Below the pieces are notes generated by a model. The model did no database searches and was not told where the DNA came from. It saw nothing but the letters and a program-made list of their open reading frames with translations. Shown one piece after another: positions 41,960-52,073 of a DNA stretch of 64,000 nt; the stretch's first letter is position 1, and each line of letters opens with the position of its first letter. This DNA comes from Bacillus sp. (in: firmicutes) (GTDB lineage: Bacteria > Bacillota > Bacilli > Bacillales > JACDOC01). The stretch is taken from contig JACDOC010000001.1 of assembly GCA_017656295.1 (NCBI GenBank), positions 62,001 through 126,000 of the forward strand, given 5' to 3'. Made by a program: the position numbers and the translations under genes.

Positions 41960-43273
41960 ATGGGATATGCCAACGAAAAATTAAGTGAAGAAAAAGTATT
42001 TAAAGACCCTGTTCATCGCTATGTACATGTGCGTGACCGAGTCATATGGGATTTAATTGGAACAAAAGAATTTCAACGATTGCGTCGTATTCGACAGCTT
42101 GGGACAACGTATTTAACGTTTCATGGAGCCGAACATAGCCGTTTTAACCATTCGTTAGGCGTATATGAAATTGTACGTCGAATTGTGGATGATGTATTTG
42201 ACGGACGTCCGGAATGGAATCGAGAGGAACGACTGCTTTCCTTATGTGCGGCGCTGCTTCACGATTTAGGACACGGTCCGTTTTCCCATTCATTTGAAAA
42301 GGTATTTGATTTAGACCATGAACAGTTTACCCAAAAAATCATTTTAGGAAGTACAGAAGTCAATCACGTGTTATCAAAAGTGAGCGCTGACTTTCCGAAA
42401 AAAGTCGCTGAAGTCATTGCCAAAACGTATGAAAATAAACTTGTCGTTAGCCTCATTTCAAGCCAAATAGACGCTGATCGGATGGACTATTTACAACGTG
42501 ATGCGTATTTTACAGGGGTTAGTTATGGTCATTTTGACATGGAACGAATTTTACGGGTCATGCGTCCGCGGGAAGACCAAGTCGTTATCAAACAAAGTGG
42601 AATGCATGCGGTGGAAGACTACATTATGAGCCGTTATCAAATGTACTGGCAAGTTTATTTCCATCCAGTAACTCGTAGTGCAGAGGTCATTTTGACAAAA
42701 ATTTTACATCGTGCAAAAGAATTATATCAAAATAATTATTTGTTCCGTTATGAGCCACATCATTTTTATTCCTTGTTTGAAGGAAATGTCTCTATTGATG
42801 ATTATTTAAAGCTCGATGAAGCGGTGATTTTATATTATTTCCAAATATGGCAAGAGGAACAAGACCCGATATTGTCCGACCTATGTCAACGCTTTATGGA
42901 TCGAAACTTGTTTAAATACGTCGAGTTTGATCCAGCTAAAGAGTACCGAAAACATAGTGAACTTGAGGCGTTATTTATAAAAGCGGGCATAGATCCGAAC
43001 TATTATTTAGTCGTCGACTCTTCTTCCGATTTACCGTACGATTTTTATCGTCCAGGAGAAGAGGAGGAGCGCCTGCCGATTCATTTATTAATGCCAAACG
43101 GAGAATTACGGGAATTATCAAGAGAATCAGACATTGTCGATGCCATTTCTGGAAAGCGTCGCACGGATCATAAATTGTATTTCCCAGATGACTTCTTGTA
43201 TGACGAATCAACAAAACGAAATATTAAGCGACATATACGCGAAATTCTAGAGCTACCGTCACAAAAAAGTTGA
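41960..43273 (+). CDS. ywfO: HD-domain phosphohydrolase YwfO
   Basis: The 437-residue protein is an HD-superfamily dNTPase-like hydrolase: REFQRLRRIRQLG-type segment (KEFQRLRRIRQLGTTYLTFH), EHSRFNHSLGVYEI (first His), LLHDLGHGPFSHSFE (the HD doublet) and SSQIDADRMDYLQRDAYFTG (last Asp). Such proteins hydrolyse nucleoside triphosphates; the exact substrate in Bacillus is not settled. It is preceded by GGAAGAGGG and followed 32 nt later by ywgA, as in B. subtilis. Confidence 0.92.
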   Translation: MGYANEKLSEEKVFKDPVHRYVHVRDRVIWDLIGTKEFQRLRRIRQLGTTYLTFHGAEHSRFNHSLGVYEIVRRIVDDVFDGRPEWNREERLLSLCAALLHDLGHGPFSHSFEKVFDLDHEQFTQKIILGSTEVNHVLSKVSADFPKKVAEVIAKTYENKLVVSLISSQIDADRMDYLQRDAYFTGVSYGHFDMERILRVMRPREDQVVIKQSGMHAVEDYIMSRYQMYWQVYFHPVTRSAEVILTKILHRAKELYQNNYLFRYEPHHFYSLFEGNVSIDDYLKLDEAVILYYFQIWQEEQDPILSDLCQRFMDRNLFKYVEFDPAKEYRKHSELEALFIKAGIDPNYYLVVDSSSDLPYDFYRPGEEEERLPIHLLMPNGELRELSRESDIVDAISGKRRTDHKLYFPDDFLYDESTKRNIKRHIREILELPSQKS

Positions 43274-43305
43274 GGGACTAATAGGGAGTAGGAGATGAAG
43301 TACAG

Positions 43306-43815
43306 TTGTTAAAGGAACACGCGAAGATTATGTGCGCATTAGCTGCTTCAGGTGAAATTATTGGACGAAAAAAATTTCAAAAAATGATTTATATATTAAA
43401 AAAATTATCCTTTCCGTTTCAAGAAAAATATCAATTTCATTTTTTTGGACCATACTCCGAAGAGCTCACCTTACGAATCGAAGAATTGTGTAACATGGGC
43501 TTTATTCAGGAAGTGAAAGAAAAAAAAGGCGGGTATTTTCAATATCGGTATTCACTCACGGAAGAAGGCAGCGATTTTTTATCTTTGTATGCAGTTGAGA
43601 TGCCACAAATAAAGGAATGCATGGAAGATATGAACGGGCAATCGGCACGCTTTTTAGAGCTCGTTTCCACGATTCTTTACTTTGAAGAATTACCGAAAGA
43701 AGATGTGTACGAAAAAGTATTTACGTTGAAAAGTAAGCAAAAATATACGGCCGAAGAAATTGATCAAGCCTATGATTATATCGACAAGCTCAAAACAAAA
43801 GCTAAGCCCCAGTAA
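43306..43815 (+). CDS. ywgA: YwgA family protein
   Basis: The 169-residue protein has MCALAASGEIIGRKKFQKMIYILKKL, then FFGPYSEELTLRIEELCNMGFI, the pattern of the conserved Bacillus YwgA family, which resembles winged-helix-type antitoxin/regulatory folds. Function is unknown. The start is TTG 43306 with a weak, distant SD (GGAGTAGGAG), so the start is uncertain. The stop lies inside the terminator stem that follows. Confidence 0.85.
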   Translation: MLKEHAKIMCALAASGEIIGRKKFQKMIYILKKLSFPFQEKYQFHFFGPYSEELTLRIEELCNMGFIQEVKEKKGGYFQYRYSLTEEGSDFLSLYAVEMPQIKECMEDMNGQSARFLELVSTILYFEELPKEDVYEKVFTLKSKQKYTAEEIDQAYDYIDKLKTKAKPQ

Positions 43816-43831
43816 TGGCTTAGCTTTTTTT
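43796..43831 (+). terminator. Terminator overlapping the end of ywgA
   Basis: AGCTAAGCC pairs with GGCTTAGCT, followed by TTTTTT. The stop codon TAA lies in the loop. Confidence 0.88.
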
Positions 43832-43853
43832 ACTAATGTTAAAGATTGAACCG

Positions 43854-44039
43854 CTATTCGTCACTTAATCGTTTCCCACCAACGGCATAATGGTTTTTGG
43901 ACATTTCTTCAATGAACACAACGATTTTTTCTTTTGGAGCACCTGTCGTTTCACTTACCGCTTCGGTGACTTTTTCAACAAGGGCTTTTTTCTGTTCTTC
44001 TGTACGACCTTCTAACATTTTAACGGTTACATATGGCAT
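43854..44039 (-). CDS. ywhB: 4-oxalocrotonate tautomerase family protein YwhB
   Basis: The 61-residue protein starts MPYVTVKMLEGRTEEQKKAL, so after Met removal it exposes the catalytic N-terminal Pro of the 4-OT family. Arg residues typical of substrate binding are present in LEGRTEEQ. It tautomerises 2-hydroxymuconate-like substrates; the physiological substrate is unknown. ATG 44039 is chosen because AAGGGGG lies upstream and the Pro would be the N terminus; the longer frame to 44090 would mask that Pro. Confidence 0.92.
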   Translation of the reverse strand: MPYVTVKMLEGRTEEQKKALVEKVTEAVSETTGAPKEKIVVFIEEMSKNHYAVGGKRLSDE

Positions 44040-44197
44040 GGAAAATCCCCCTTCTAGTACATAGACTACTTCATTAGATAAGTGTATCATAGATGGACGC
44101 TACCAAGTAATTTATTAAAATGGTATATAGGAGCTTTCCTTCTTGATATACTAGGAATAAAAGTGGGGCAAAAACTTTGGATAAAGGAGATATACTT

Positions 44198-44875
44198 GTG
44201 GAAGGAATACTCGGAGGTTTAGAACAGTGGTTAGCCTTTTCTCTCAATGACTTACCATATATTGCGGCGGTGTTGTTAATTGCTTTTACCGTCCACGAAT
44301 TTGCCCACGCCGCAGTTGCTTACGCGTTTGGGGATGATACAGCGAAAGAAGAAGGCCGGTTAACATTAAATCCAGCAAAACATCTTGATCCGTTCGGTAC
44401 ATTGTTGTTGTTCTTAGCAGGCTTCGGTTGGGCGCGTCCGGTTCCGGTAAATCGGTTTAAACTGAAGCGACCGCGCCTCGGGAGCATCCTTGTATCGCTC
44501 GCTGGACCAATGAGTAATTTTCTGTTGGCCGTGCTTGGATTTCTTTTATTGTACACGTTTGCTTCATTTTCATGGGGCTGGCAAATGCCCGTTTGGATGA
44601 CCCATTTTTTAGACTGGTTTATTTGGTTAAACTTAGTATTATTCGTGTTTAATTTACTTCCACTTCCACCGTTGGATGGCTATCGAATCATTGAAGACAT
44701 TATGCCAACGCATATCCGCGTCAAAATGGTGGAATGGGAACAATACGGGATATTGATTTTTCTTATTCTAATTATTACCCCCCTACAAGCATATACGATT
44801 GACCCAATCTTTAACGTCGTATTAAGAGGGCTTGTCCAAGGCTTACAAACGATTTTTTTTCACCTATTTGCTTAA
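44198..44875 (+). CDS. ywhC: Site-2 protease family membrane metalloprotease-like protein YwhC
   Basis: The 225-residue M50-family protein has HEFAHAAVAYAFGD (HExxH zinc motif) in an early span, then GWARPVPVNRFKLKRPRLGS, SLAGPMSNFLLAVLG, and NLLPLPPLDGYRI with the third ligand Asp. It is an intramembrane protease fold; a substrate is unknown. GTG 44198 is chosen because AAAGGAG lies 8 nt upstream; the frame back to 44177 starts before the SD. Followed by ywhD 33 nt later. Confidence 0.9.
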   Translation: MEGILGGLEQWLAFSLNDLPYIAAVLLIAFTVHEFAHAAVAYAFGDDTAKEEGRLTLNPAKHLDPFGTLLLFLAGFGWARPVPVNRFKLKRPRLGSILVSLAGPMSNFLLAVLGFLLLYTFASFSWGWQMPVWMTHFLDWFIWLNLVLFVFNLLPLPPLDGYRIIEDIMPTHIRVKMVEWEQYGILIFLILIITPLQAYTIDPIFNVVLRGLVQGLQTIFFHLFA

Positions 44876-44908
44876 CGGTACATAAAGACGATAAAGGAGG
44901 CCAGCTTG

Positions 44909-45418
44909 ATGGAAAACAAAAAGAAAAAAATTGAGTTTAACATTATTAAAAGTGACCCAACGGATGGGCATGGGGGCTTTGGCATAGGTGCCTTAAGCTT
45001 AGACAATGTGACTCCAGTGATTATTGATATTGAAGAAGGAGAAGCAATGATTGACATCGGAGCAATGCATGCTCGAAGCGCTGTTGAACGCGGAATTAAA
45101 TTTACGCCGAACCGTGAGGAAGCACCTGGCGGAAAACCGTATTGGCTCGTATGGGTGACGGTTGACCGCAACGAAGGAGGCCCTTATTACGCAGGAGTAA
45201 CCGCGTGTGAGATGATCGTGAATCGCGAAACACGCCGAGGCTATAAATCACTCCCTGAACACGTCAATAAAATGGATAAATCGTTAAAGCGTCATATTAT
45301 CGTAGATCATATGGACGAAAAGTCGAAAAAAGTATTAGCTGAATTTCTAAAAAACCATGATGAAGGCATGTGGAACCGTTCAAGTGAAGCGCTTCATAAA
45401 GGGTTATTAGTGGAATAG
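44909..45418 (+). CDS. ywhD: YwhD family protein
   Basis: The 169-residue soluble protein contains TDGHGGFGIGALSLDNVTPV, IDIGAMHARSAVERGIKF and GGPYYAGVTACEMIVNRE, as in Bacillus YwhD. Function is unknown. ATG 44909 is preceded by AAAGGAGG; TTG 44906 is in frame immediately before. It is in one transcription unit with ywhC. The 160 nt after it hold the convergent terminator with pbpG and nothing else recognised. Confidence 0.9.
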   Translation: MENKKKKIEFNIIKSDPTDGHGGFGIGALSLDNVTPVIIDIEEGEAMIDIGAMHARSAVERGIKFTPNREEAPGGKPYWLVWVTVDRNEGGPYYAGVTACEMIVNRETRRGYKSLPEHVNKMDKSLKRHIIVDHMDEKSKKVLAEFLKNHDEGMWNRSSEALHKGLLVE

Positions 45419-45542
45419 ACAATTTTTACCAATAAATTGAACAAACTGTGACAGTTTTTCGAATTTCATTGTCAAATCTTGCTGATTGTATGAAAAAAAA
45501 GTAAACTTAAATCACAGTTACGCACATATAAAACTAGGACTG

Positions 45543-45574
45543 AAAAAACTCGGAGACCCTTCTCCGAGTTTTTT
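45543..45574. terminator. Bidirectional terminator between ywhD and pbpG
   Basis: AAAAAACTCGGAGA pairs with TCTCCGAGTTTTTT around CCCT. It lies just past the pbpG stop on the minus strand. Confidence 0.92.
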
Positions 45575-45579
45575 CATGG

Positions 45580-47658
45580 TCAGGAACCAAACCATTCGAT
45601 AAATCGATGGAACCACGATTTATGTGGCTCCTTATCTGGACTTGATGCAGGCGCTTTTGAGTCCGCTCCATCTTCTATATGGTCGTGGCAGTAATCGGTC
45701 GGCTCTGTACCTTTTACAAAATAGGTGAGCCGAGCAACAGGACAATCTTTCGTAGCGAGTAACCCGTTATCCGGATTGACGTATACCCCAACCGTTCCTT
45801 TCGGTGGTCTAAACGTAAGAACCGGCTCATCTTTTAATGCTTGTTCCATAAATTGTACCCAGACGTTTTTGGCATATAATTTATCGGCGACTTTCGTAAT
45901 TTCGTCACCTTGATCATATCCGGTCCATACCCCTGCAGTTAGTTGAGGAGCAAATCCAATCATCCAACTATCAGATTCCGTCGTACCGGACTTTCCACCG
46001 TACGGTCGGGTAATTATTTTTAAAATGGTCGTTCCCGTTACGTTTGCGTAATCGTTTAAAGACGGGTCAAACATGCCTGTCATCAAATGGGCAGTTACAA
46101 ATGCGACGTTCGGGTCTAGTAATTGTTCCTTTTCCGCTTCGTATTCATAAATGATTTCCCCTTGATGATTTTCGACTTTCGTTATAAAGACGGGTGCTAC
46201 TTTTTGCCCGCCGTTTGCAAACATGTTATACGCATTCGTAATTTCGATGAGACGGACACCCGACGTCCCTAATGCTAAAGAAGGAACTTGTTTCATCGGT
46301 GTTTTAATACCGAATCGTTTCGCCGTTTGGGCAAGCGTCTCTTCTCCTAAAAACAGGTGGGTTTTCACCGCATACACATTATCTGATAATGCTAATGCTT
46401 GCGCTAGCGTAATTTCATCGTGAGCGTATTTGTTATTGAAGTTATGTGGCGTGTATTCCGCCCGACCTTCGTCAAACCGAAAGGTCGTTTGTTCGCTACG
46501 CATCGTTGTACTCGGTGTAAATCCTTGTTCTAAGGCTGCATAATAAAGGAGCGGTTTAATCGTTGAGCCTGGTTGACGAATTGCTTGAACGGCGCGATTA
46601 TATGGACTCTCTTTGTAGTCGCGTCCTCCGACCAATGCCGTTACGTAACCGTTATGTGGATTCATCGCAATAAAACCGATTTGAATGTCGGAATCAGGGG
46701 CGATGGTATCAGCTATCACTTGTTCGGCAATTTGTTGATGGTTCGCGATTAGCGTTGTATATACACGCAAGCCTCCCATTTCAATCGTTTGATGGTCAAT
46801 ACCGAGTTTTTCCTTTAATACGTATTGGACAACATCTTGAAAATAAGGAGCGATTTCAGCTTTTTGATACTGATGCTGTCCGACGATTTCTAGTGGTTCG
46901 TTAAGCGCAGCTTGTTTTTCCTCTTCCGTAATAAAACCGTTTTTTTTCATAGAAGATAGAACAATTGCCTGCCGTTCTTTGGTACGCTCATACGATACGA
47001 GGGGAGAATAATAGCTTGGGCCTTTCGGAATACTGGCTAACAGGGCCGCTTCTGCTACTGTTAATTCATCGGCGTTTTTTTGAAAGTAAAATTGGCTGGC
47101 GGCTTGAATGCCGTAAGCTCCGTGACCATAATAAATCGTATTTAAATATCCTTCTAAAATATCTTTTTTAGTATAGTTCATTTCTAAACGAATGGTGTAA
47201 AACGCTTCTTTCAGTTTCCGCATCCAAGTTTTTTCATGACCTAAAAATAAATTGCGGGCGTATTGTTGGGTAATCGTACTTGCCCCTTGTACTTTCGCCA
47301 TCGCTTTTACATCGGCAATAATCGCCCCGGCCATTCGTTTATAGTCAAAACCGTGGTGATCGTAAAAATTTTTATCTTCGATGGAGATGGTTGCTTGAAT
47401 GACGTTGGAGGAAATATCTTCTAATGGAACCCAGTATCGTTTTTGTCCGTTATGACTTTCACCGATAATGTCCCCCTCTGATGAAAAATATAGATTCGAC
47501 TGAGGGACGGCAAGTGGTGGGGCACCTAAAATTTTGGCATACACAAAGACACCTATCATAAAAAGGAATACCATGAACAACGAAAGTAAAGAAATAATTA
47601 CGACTGCCCTTAAATATTTAATCGTTTTATGAAAACGTTCGTAGGCCATCGGTTCCAC
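45580..47658 (-). CDS. pbpG: Class A penicillin-binding protein 2D (PbpG)
   Basis: The 692-residue bifunctional protein has a short cytoplasmic tail, one membrane span (about residues 17-42), a GT51 glycosyltransferase domain (SIEDKNFYDHHGFD, GASTITQQYARNLFL, GYLNTIYYGHGAYGI) and a transpeptidase domain with SxxK (QPGSTIKPLLYY), SxN (SDN) and KTG-like KSGTTE. It synthesises peptidoglycan; PbpG in B. subtilis acts in the germ cell wall of the spore. GTG 47658 is chosen because GGAGGTG lies just upstream; the frame to 47673 begins before that SD. Confidence 0.93.
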   Translation of the reverse strand: MEPMAYERFHKTIKYLRAVVIISLLSLFMVFLFMIGVFVYAKILGAPPLAVPQSNLYFSSEGDIIGESHNGQKRYWVPLEDISSNVIQATISIEDKNFYDHHGFDYKRMAGAIIADVKAMAKVQGASTITQQYARNLFLGHEKTWMRKLKEAFYTIRLEMNYTKKDILEGYLNTIYYGHGAYGIQAASQFYFQKNADELTVAEAALLASIPKGPSYYSPLVSYERTKERQAIVLSSMKKNGFITEEEKQAALNEPLEIVGQHQYQKAEIAPYFQDVVQYVLKEKLGIDHQTIEMGGLRVYTTLIANHQQIAEQVIADTIAPDSDIQIGFIAMNPHNGYVTALVGGRDYKESPYNRAVQAIRQPGSTIKPLLYYAALEQGFTPSTTMRSEQTTFRFDEGRAEYTPHNFNNKYAHDEITLAQALALSDNVYAVKTHLFLGEETLAQTAKRFGIKTPMKQVPSLALGTSGVRLIEITNAYNMFANGGQKVAPVFITKVENHQGEIIYEYEAEKEQLLDPNVAFVTAHLMTGMFDPSLNDYANVTGTTILKIITRPYGGKSGTTESDSWMIGFAPQLTAGVWTGYDQGDEITKVADKLYAKNVWVQFMEQALKDEPVLTFRPPKGTVGVYVNPDNGLLATKDCPVARLTYFVKGTEPTDYCHDHIEDGADSKAPASSPDKEPHKSWFHRFIEWFGS

Positions 47659-47866
47659 GAGGGCCACCTCCATTTATAAAATCAAAGTAATTTTTAACAA
47701 TACGACCATTTATTTCTTAATTGTTAGTATGAAAAAAAAAGTGCAATTTTAAACGTATCTAGGAAAATATAGTTGAACGAATCGAACGTTTACGGGTTTT
47801 TGTGCCTACGAATCTTCTTTGATTCAGACACCATCTAGAGGTGGGGATTTGCTGGATAAATTTTTC

Positions 47867-47894
47867 TTGAAATTTTGCTAAATTCCACTATACT
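47867..47894 (+). promoter_or_regulatory. σA-type promoter of speE-speB
   Basis: TTGAAA at 47867-47872 and TATACT at 47889-47894 with a 16-bp spacer give a leader of about 115 nt. The leader contains a short hairpin AGGGA-ACG-TCCCT followed by CTTTT. The remaining gap back to pbpG has no ORF. Confidence 0.6.
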
Positions 47895-48017
47895 TTTTCT
47901 CATGTTTGTATTTATGATGTTAGGGAAGGATATGAAGGGAACGTCCCTCTTTTCGTAATGCATGTAAGTTTTGGTTTTGGGACAAATATACAATGATGAA
48001 AGAAAGGAAGAATACAT

Positions 48018-48848
48018 ATGGGAGGACTTTGGTTTACAGAAAAGCAAACAGAAAATTTTGGTATTACAATGAAAGTGAATCGCACTTTACATACAGAACA
48101 AACAGATTTCCAAAAGCTTGATATGGTAGAAACCGCAGAATGGGGCAACATGCTTTTATTAGATGGCATGGTAATGACGTCTCAAAAAGATGAATTTGTG
48201 TATCATGAAATGGTTGCTCACGTCCCATTATTTACGCATCCAAACCCAGAAAACGTGCTTGTCGTTGGTGGTGGCGACGGCGGTGTGATCCGCGAAGTGC
48301 TGAAACATCCAAGTGTAAAAAAAGCAACGCTTGTTGAAATTGATGGGAAGGTTATTGAGTATTCGAAAAAGTTTTTACCAGAAATCGCTGGCGAGTTAGA
48401 TAACGAACGTGTGGAGGTAAAAGTAGACGACGGCTTTATGCACATCGCTCAAAGTGAGAACGAATACGATGTGATTATGGTGGACTCTACAGAACCGGTA
48501 GGACCTGCGGTAAACTTATTTACAAAAGGGTTTTATGCAGGTATTGCCAAAGCGCTTAAAGAGGATGGTATTTTCGTAGCCCAAACGGACAACCCTTGGT
48601 TTAAAGCTGACTTAATCCGTAACGTTCAACGCGATGTGCGTGAAATTTTCCCAATCACTCGTTTATATATTGCGAACATTCCAACGTATCCAAGCGGTAT
48701 GTGGACGTTTACATTAGGTTCTAAAAAATATGATCCACTAGAAGTAGCGGACGAGCGCTTCCATGACATTGACACGAAGTACTATACAAAAGAATTGCAC
48801 AAAGCAGCGTTCGTTTTACCGAAATTCGTGAAAGACTTAACTGAGTAA
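48018..48848 (+). CDS. speE: Spermidine synthase
   Basis: The 276-residue aminopropyltransferase has [20 protein letters not shown] at the N terminus, [16 protein letters not shown] (SAM loop), [16 protein letters not shown], and the active site [14 protein letters not shown]. It joins decarboxylated SAM with putrescine to give spermidine. It is followed by speB 31 nt later, the agmatinase making putrescine, in the same operon order as B. subtilis. It is distinct from the paralogue at 32409-33257. Confidence 0.96.
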   Translation: MGGLWFTEKQTENFGITMKVNRTLHTEQTDFQKLDMVETAEWGNMLLLDGMVMTSQKDEFVYHEMVAHVPLFTHPNPENVLVVGGGDGGVIREVLKHPSVKKATLVEIDGKVIEYSKKFLPEIAGELDNERVEVKVDDGFMHIAQSENEYDVIMVDSTEPVGPAVNLFTKGFYAGIAKALKEDGIFVAQTDNPWFKADLIRNVQRDVREIFPITRLYIANIPTYPSGMWTFTLGSKKYDPLEVADERFHDIDTKYYTKELHKAAFVLPKFVKDLTE

Positions 48849-48879
48849 TTGTATAGTCCATAGATGGAGGATGATGCGC

Positions 48880-49752
48880 ATGCGATTTGATGAAGCGTAT
48901 TCAGGAAACGTATTTATTAAAAGCCACCCAAGTTACGAAGAAAGTCAAGCGGTCATTTACGGGATGCCAATGGACTGGACGGTAAGCTATCGTCCAGGTT
49001 CTCGTTTCGGTCCTGCGCGTATTCGGGAAGTATCGATTGGACTTGAAGAGTATAGTCCTTATTTAGACCGTGAATTAGAAGAAGTGAAATATTTTGATGC
49101 AGGTGACATTCCGTTGCCGTTCGGTAACGCAGAGCGCAGTCTTGAACTCATTGAAGAATTTGTCGACAAAGTGTTAGCGGACGGGAAGTTCCCATTAGGA
49201 TTAGGGGGAGAACATTTAGTTTCTTGGCCGGTTATTAAAGCGATGTACAAAAAGTATCCTGATTTAGCCATTATTCATATGGATGCACACACGGATTTAC
49301 GGACCGATTACGAAGGAGAGCCTCTATCTCATGCCACACCAATTCGTAAGGCAGCGGAGTTAATGGGTCCTGAAAACGTCTATTCATTCGGTATCCGTTC
49401 TGGAATGAAGGAAGAGTTCGAATGGGCGAAAGAAAACGGAATGTATATCGCGAAGTTTGAGGTATTAAAGCCGTTAAAAGAAGTGTTACCGAAATTAAAA
49501 GGGAGACCGGTTTATGTAACCATTGATATCGACGTATTAGACCCAGCTCACGCTCCTGGAACAGGGACGGTTGATAGCGGAGGAATTACTTCGAAAGAGT
49601 TACTTGCTTCTATTCACGAGATTGCGCGTTCTGAAGTCAACGTTGTGGGAGCCGATCTTGTGGAAGTCGCACCGATTTATGATCACTCTGAACAAACAGC
49701 CAATACCGCAAGTAAGCTGATTCGAGAAATGATTTTAGGATGGATTAAGTAA
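48880..49752 (+). CDS. speB: Agmatinase
   Basis: The 290-residue ureohydrolase has the manganese-binding motifs GGEHLVSWPV, IIHMDAHTDLR and VYVTIDIDVLDPAHAPGTGT. It splits agmatine to putrescine and urea, feeding SpeE. ATG 48880 is chosen because GGAGG lies 9 nt upstream and gives MRFDEAYSG, the same N terminus as the 290-residue B. subtilis enzyme; ATG 48871 abuts the SD. Confidence 0.96.
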   Translation: MRFDEAYSGNVFIKSHPSYEESQAVIYGMPMDWTVSYRPGSRFGPARIREVSIGLEEYSPYLDRELEEVKYFDAGDIPLPFGNAERSLELIEEFVDKVLADGKFPLGLGGEHLVSWPVIKAMYKKYPDLAIIHMDAHTDLRTDYEGEPLSHATPIRKAAELMGPENVYSFGIRSGMKEEFEWAKENGMYIAKFEVLKPLKEVLPKLKGRPVYVTIDIDVLDPAHAPGTGTVDSGGITSKELLASIHEIARSEVNVVGADLVEVAPIYDHSEQTANTASKLIREMILGWIK

Positions 49753-49758
49753 GTAGGC

Positions 49759-49798
49759 GAATCCTTTCCATCAATTTAGGTGGAAAGGATTCCGTTAT
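49759..49798 (+). terminator. Terminator after speB
   Basis: GAATCCTTTCCA pairs with TGGAAAGGATTC around a 10-nt loop. The T-tract is poor (CGTTATTT). Confidence 0.7.
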
Positions 49799-49856
49799 TT
49801 CTCATGAATGTTTTATAATAATACATATTCCAAAATGAGAAGACGTTAGGGAGACG

Positions 49857-49976
49857 ATGAATGGTCCATCCGTTGTCGGAACATGTTTTAACTTATCGGG
49901 GGATGCCCCGATATTATTTTGTCAGGCAAAGGGTGTGAACGATGGCACAACAAACACATACTCCCGTAAAAATTGA
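49857..49976 (+). other. Possible leader ORF with embedded hairpin upstream of ywiB-argS
   Basis: ATG 49857 has TTAGGGAGA just upstream and opens a 39-codon frame that overlaps the ywiB start. A strong hairpin TATCGGGG-GATG-CCCCGATA at 49894-49913, followed by TTATTTT, lies within it. This could be an attenuator or an upstream terminator. Whether the ORF is translated is unknown. Confidence 0.3.
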
Positions 49977-50388
49977 ACTAAAAACAACCGTATGGCAAGA
50001 TGGTGAACAAGAAACTTTTGAATTAGTCCTTTTTGGTCGATATTATAAAAAAGAAGACGCAATTTACTTACAATACGAAGAAGTGCAAGAAGAAGGTACG
50101 ATTCATTCGGTTGTCAAAGTAAAAGAATATGAAGCGGTCATCTTACGAAAAGGGGCCGTGAACATGCGTATGTCTTTTTCCAAAAAGGAAGAAATGCCTG
50201 GATCATATGAAAGCCCGTTTGGTACGATGTTATTAACAACGAAAACGGACGTCCTTTCCTGGGAACAAAACGAAGAGGATACCTTAGAGGGAGCCATTCG
50301 GTTAAAATACCATCTTCATAGTCATGGATCCTACGTGGGGACGTATGATTTATCCATTACGTATAAGGAGGCGAAATCGTCCAAATGA
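49942..50388 (+). CDS. ywiB: DUF1934 beta-barrel protein YwiB
   Basis: The 148-residue protein is predicted mostly beta-strand ([57 protein letters not shown]) and belongs to the DUF1934/YwiB lipocalin-like family. Function is not established. Its stop overlaps the argS start by 4 nt (ATGA), so translation is coupled. The same ywiB-argS order occurs in B. subtilis. Confidence 0.88.
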   Translation: MAQQTHTPVKIELKTTVWQDGEQETFELVLFGRYYKKEDAIYLQYEEVQEEGTIHSVVKVKEYEAVILRKGAVNMRMSFSKKEEMPGSYESPFGTMLLTTKTDVLSWEQNEEDTLEGAIRLKYHLHSHGSYVGTYDLSITYKEAKSSK

Positions 50389-52055
50389 ACATTGTTGAAC
50401 AAGTGGAGCATACGTTAAAGGAAGCGATTAAAAATGCGGTTGTGGCTGCTGGACTGGCAACAGAAGAACAATTACCAGAGGTTCTATTAGAAAAACCGAA
50501 AGAAAAATCACACGGGGACTATTCAACGAATATGGCAATGCAATTAGCTCGAATTGCGAAAAAAGCACCTCGAATGATTGCGGAAGATATTGTGCAACAC
50601 CTCGATCAACAACAAGCATCGATTGAAAATATCGAAATTGCTGGTCCAGGATTTATTAACTTTTTCATGAATAATCAATACTTAACGAACTTAATTCCTA
50701 CGATTTTAGAACAAGGCGATCGCTACGGTGAATCCAATGCCGGACAAGGTCAAAAAGTACAAGTGGAGTTCGTATCCGCTAACCCGACTGGTGACTTACA
50801 CTTAGGACATGCTCGTGGCGCGGCAGTTGGTGATTCATTATGTAACGTGTTAGAAAAAGCAGGATACGACGTCACTCGTGAATACTATATTAACGATGCC
50901 GGAAACCAAATTCACAACTTAGCTCTTTCTGTGGAAGCGCGCTATTTCCAAGCGTTAGGATACGACAAAGAAATGCCTGAAGACGGTTATCACGGGGAAG
51001 ACATCGTTCAAATCGGAAAACGGTTAGCGGAAGAGTTTGGTGATCGCTACATCCATGCCGATGAAAAAGAGCGGTACGAATTTTTCCGGGAATACGGTTT
51101 AAAATATGAGTTAGAAAAATTACAAAAAGACTTGGAAATGTTCCGTGTACGGTTTGATGTTTGGTATTCCGAAACGTCTCTTTATCATAACGGAAAAATC
51201 GATGAAGCCTTACGTGTACTTCGTGAAAATGGACATGTGTACGAGAAAGATGGAGCGACATGGTTCCGTTCCACAACATTTGGTGACGACAAAGACCGCG
51301 TGTTAATTAAAAACGACGGTTCGTATACGTATTTAACGCCAGATATTGCGTATCATAAAGATAAATTCGAGCGTGGATTTGAAAAAGTGATTAACATTTG
51401 GGGAGCGGATCACCACGGATACATTCCACGTATGAAAGCAGCCATTGAGGCGCTTGGATTTAATCCAGATAACTTAGAAGTTGAAGTTATCCAACTCGTT
51501 CACCTCTTCAAAAACGGCGAAAAAGTAAAAATGAGTAAGCGTACAGGAAAAGCGGTTACGATGCGCGAGCTAGTGGAAGAGGTAGGATTAGATGCTGTTC
51601 GCTATTTCTTTGCTATGCGCAGCGGCGATACGCACATGGATTTTGACCTTGATTTAGCAGTTTCTCAGTCTAACGAAAATCCTGTGTATTATGCTCAATA
51701 TGCGCATGCACGTATTTGCAGCATTTTGCGCCAAGGCGAAGAAATGGGCATTACGATTGACCAAGAGACCGATTTATCTGTTATCGGTTCTGAAAAAGAA
51801 TTAGACGTCTTGAAAAAACTTGGGGAATTCCCACAAGTCATTGCCGATGCTGCAGAAAAACGTACTCCTCACCGTGTTGCTCTTTATATTAATGATTTGG
51901 CGTCCACGTTCCACAGCTTCTACAATGCGGAAAAAGTCTTAGATGAGGAACAAATGGATCGCACAAAAGCTCGTTTGGCACTTGTTAAAGCTGTTCAAAT
52001 TACGTTACGTAATGCGTTAGCTCTCATCGGTGTTTCTGCTCCTGAGAAAATGTAA
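50385..52055 (+). CDS. argS: Arginyl-tRNA synthetase
   Basis: The 556-residue class I synthetase has an N-terminal Add-1 domain, the HIGH motif as HLGH in [20 protein letters not shown], the KMSKS-like [11 protein letters not shown], and a C-terminal anticodon-binding helical domain (residues about 440-556). It charges tRNA-Arg. No T-box leader was seen upstream. It is co-transcribed with ywiB and a small XapX gene. Confidence 0.97.
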   Translation: MNIVEQVEHTLKEAIKNAVVAAGLATEEQLPEVLLEKPKEKSHGDYSTNMAMQLARIAKKAPRMIAEDIVQHLDQQQASIENIEIAGPGFINFFMNNQYLTNLIPTILEQGDRYGESNAGQGQKVQVEFVSANPTGDLHLGHARGAAVGDSLCNVLEKAGYDVTREYYINDAGNQIHNLALSVEARYFQALGYDKEMPEDGYHGEDIVQIGKRLAEEFGDRYIHADEKERYEFFREYGLKYELEKLQKDLEMFRVRFDVWYSETSLYHNGKIDEALRVLRENGHVYEKDGATWFRSTTFGDDKDRVLIKNDGSYTYLTPDIAYHKDKFERGFEKVINIWGADHHGYIPRMKAAIEALGFNPDNLEVEVIQLVHLFKNGEKVKMSKRTGKAVTMRELVEEVGLDAVRYFFAMRSGDTHMDFDLDLAVSQSNENPVYYAQYAHARICSILRQGEEMGITIDQETDLSVIGSEKELDVLKKLGEFPQVIADAAEKRTPHRVALYINDLASTFHSFYNAEKVLDEEQMDRTKARLALVKAVQITLRNALALIGVSAPEKM

Positions 52056-52073
52056 TGTCACGGAGGGAACCTT

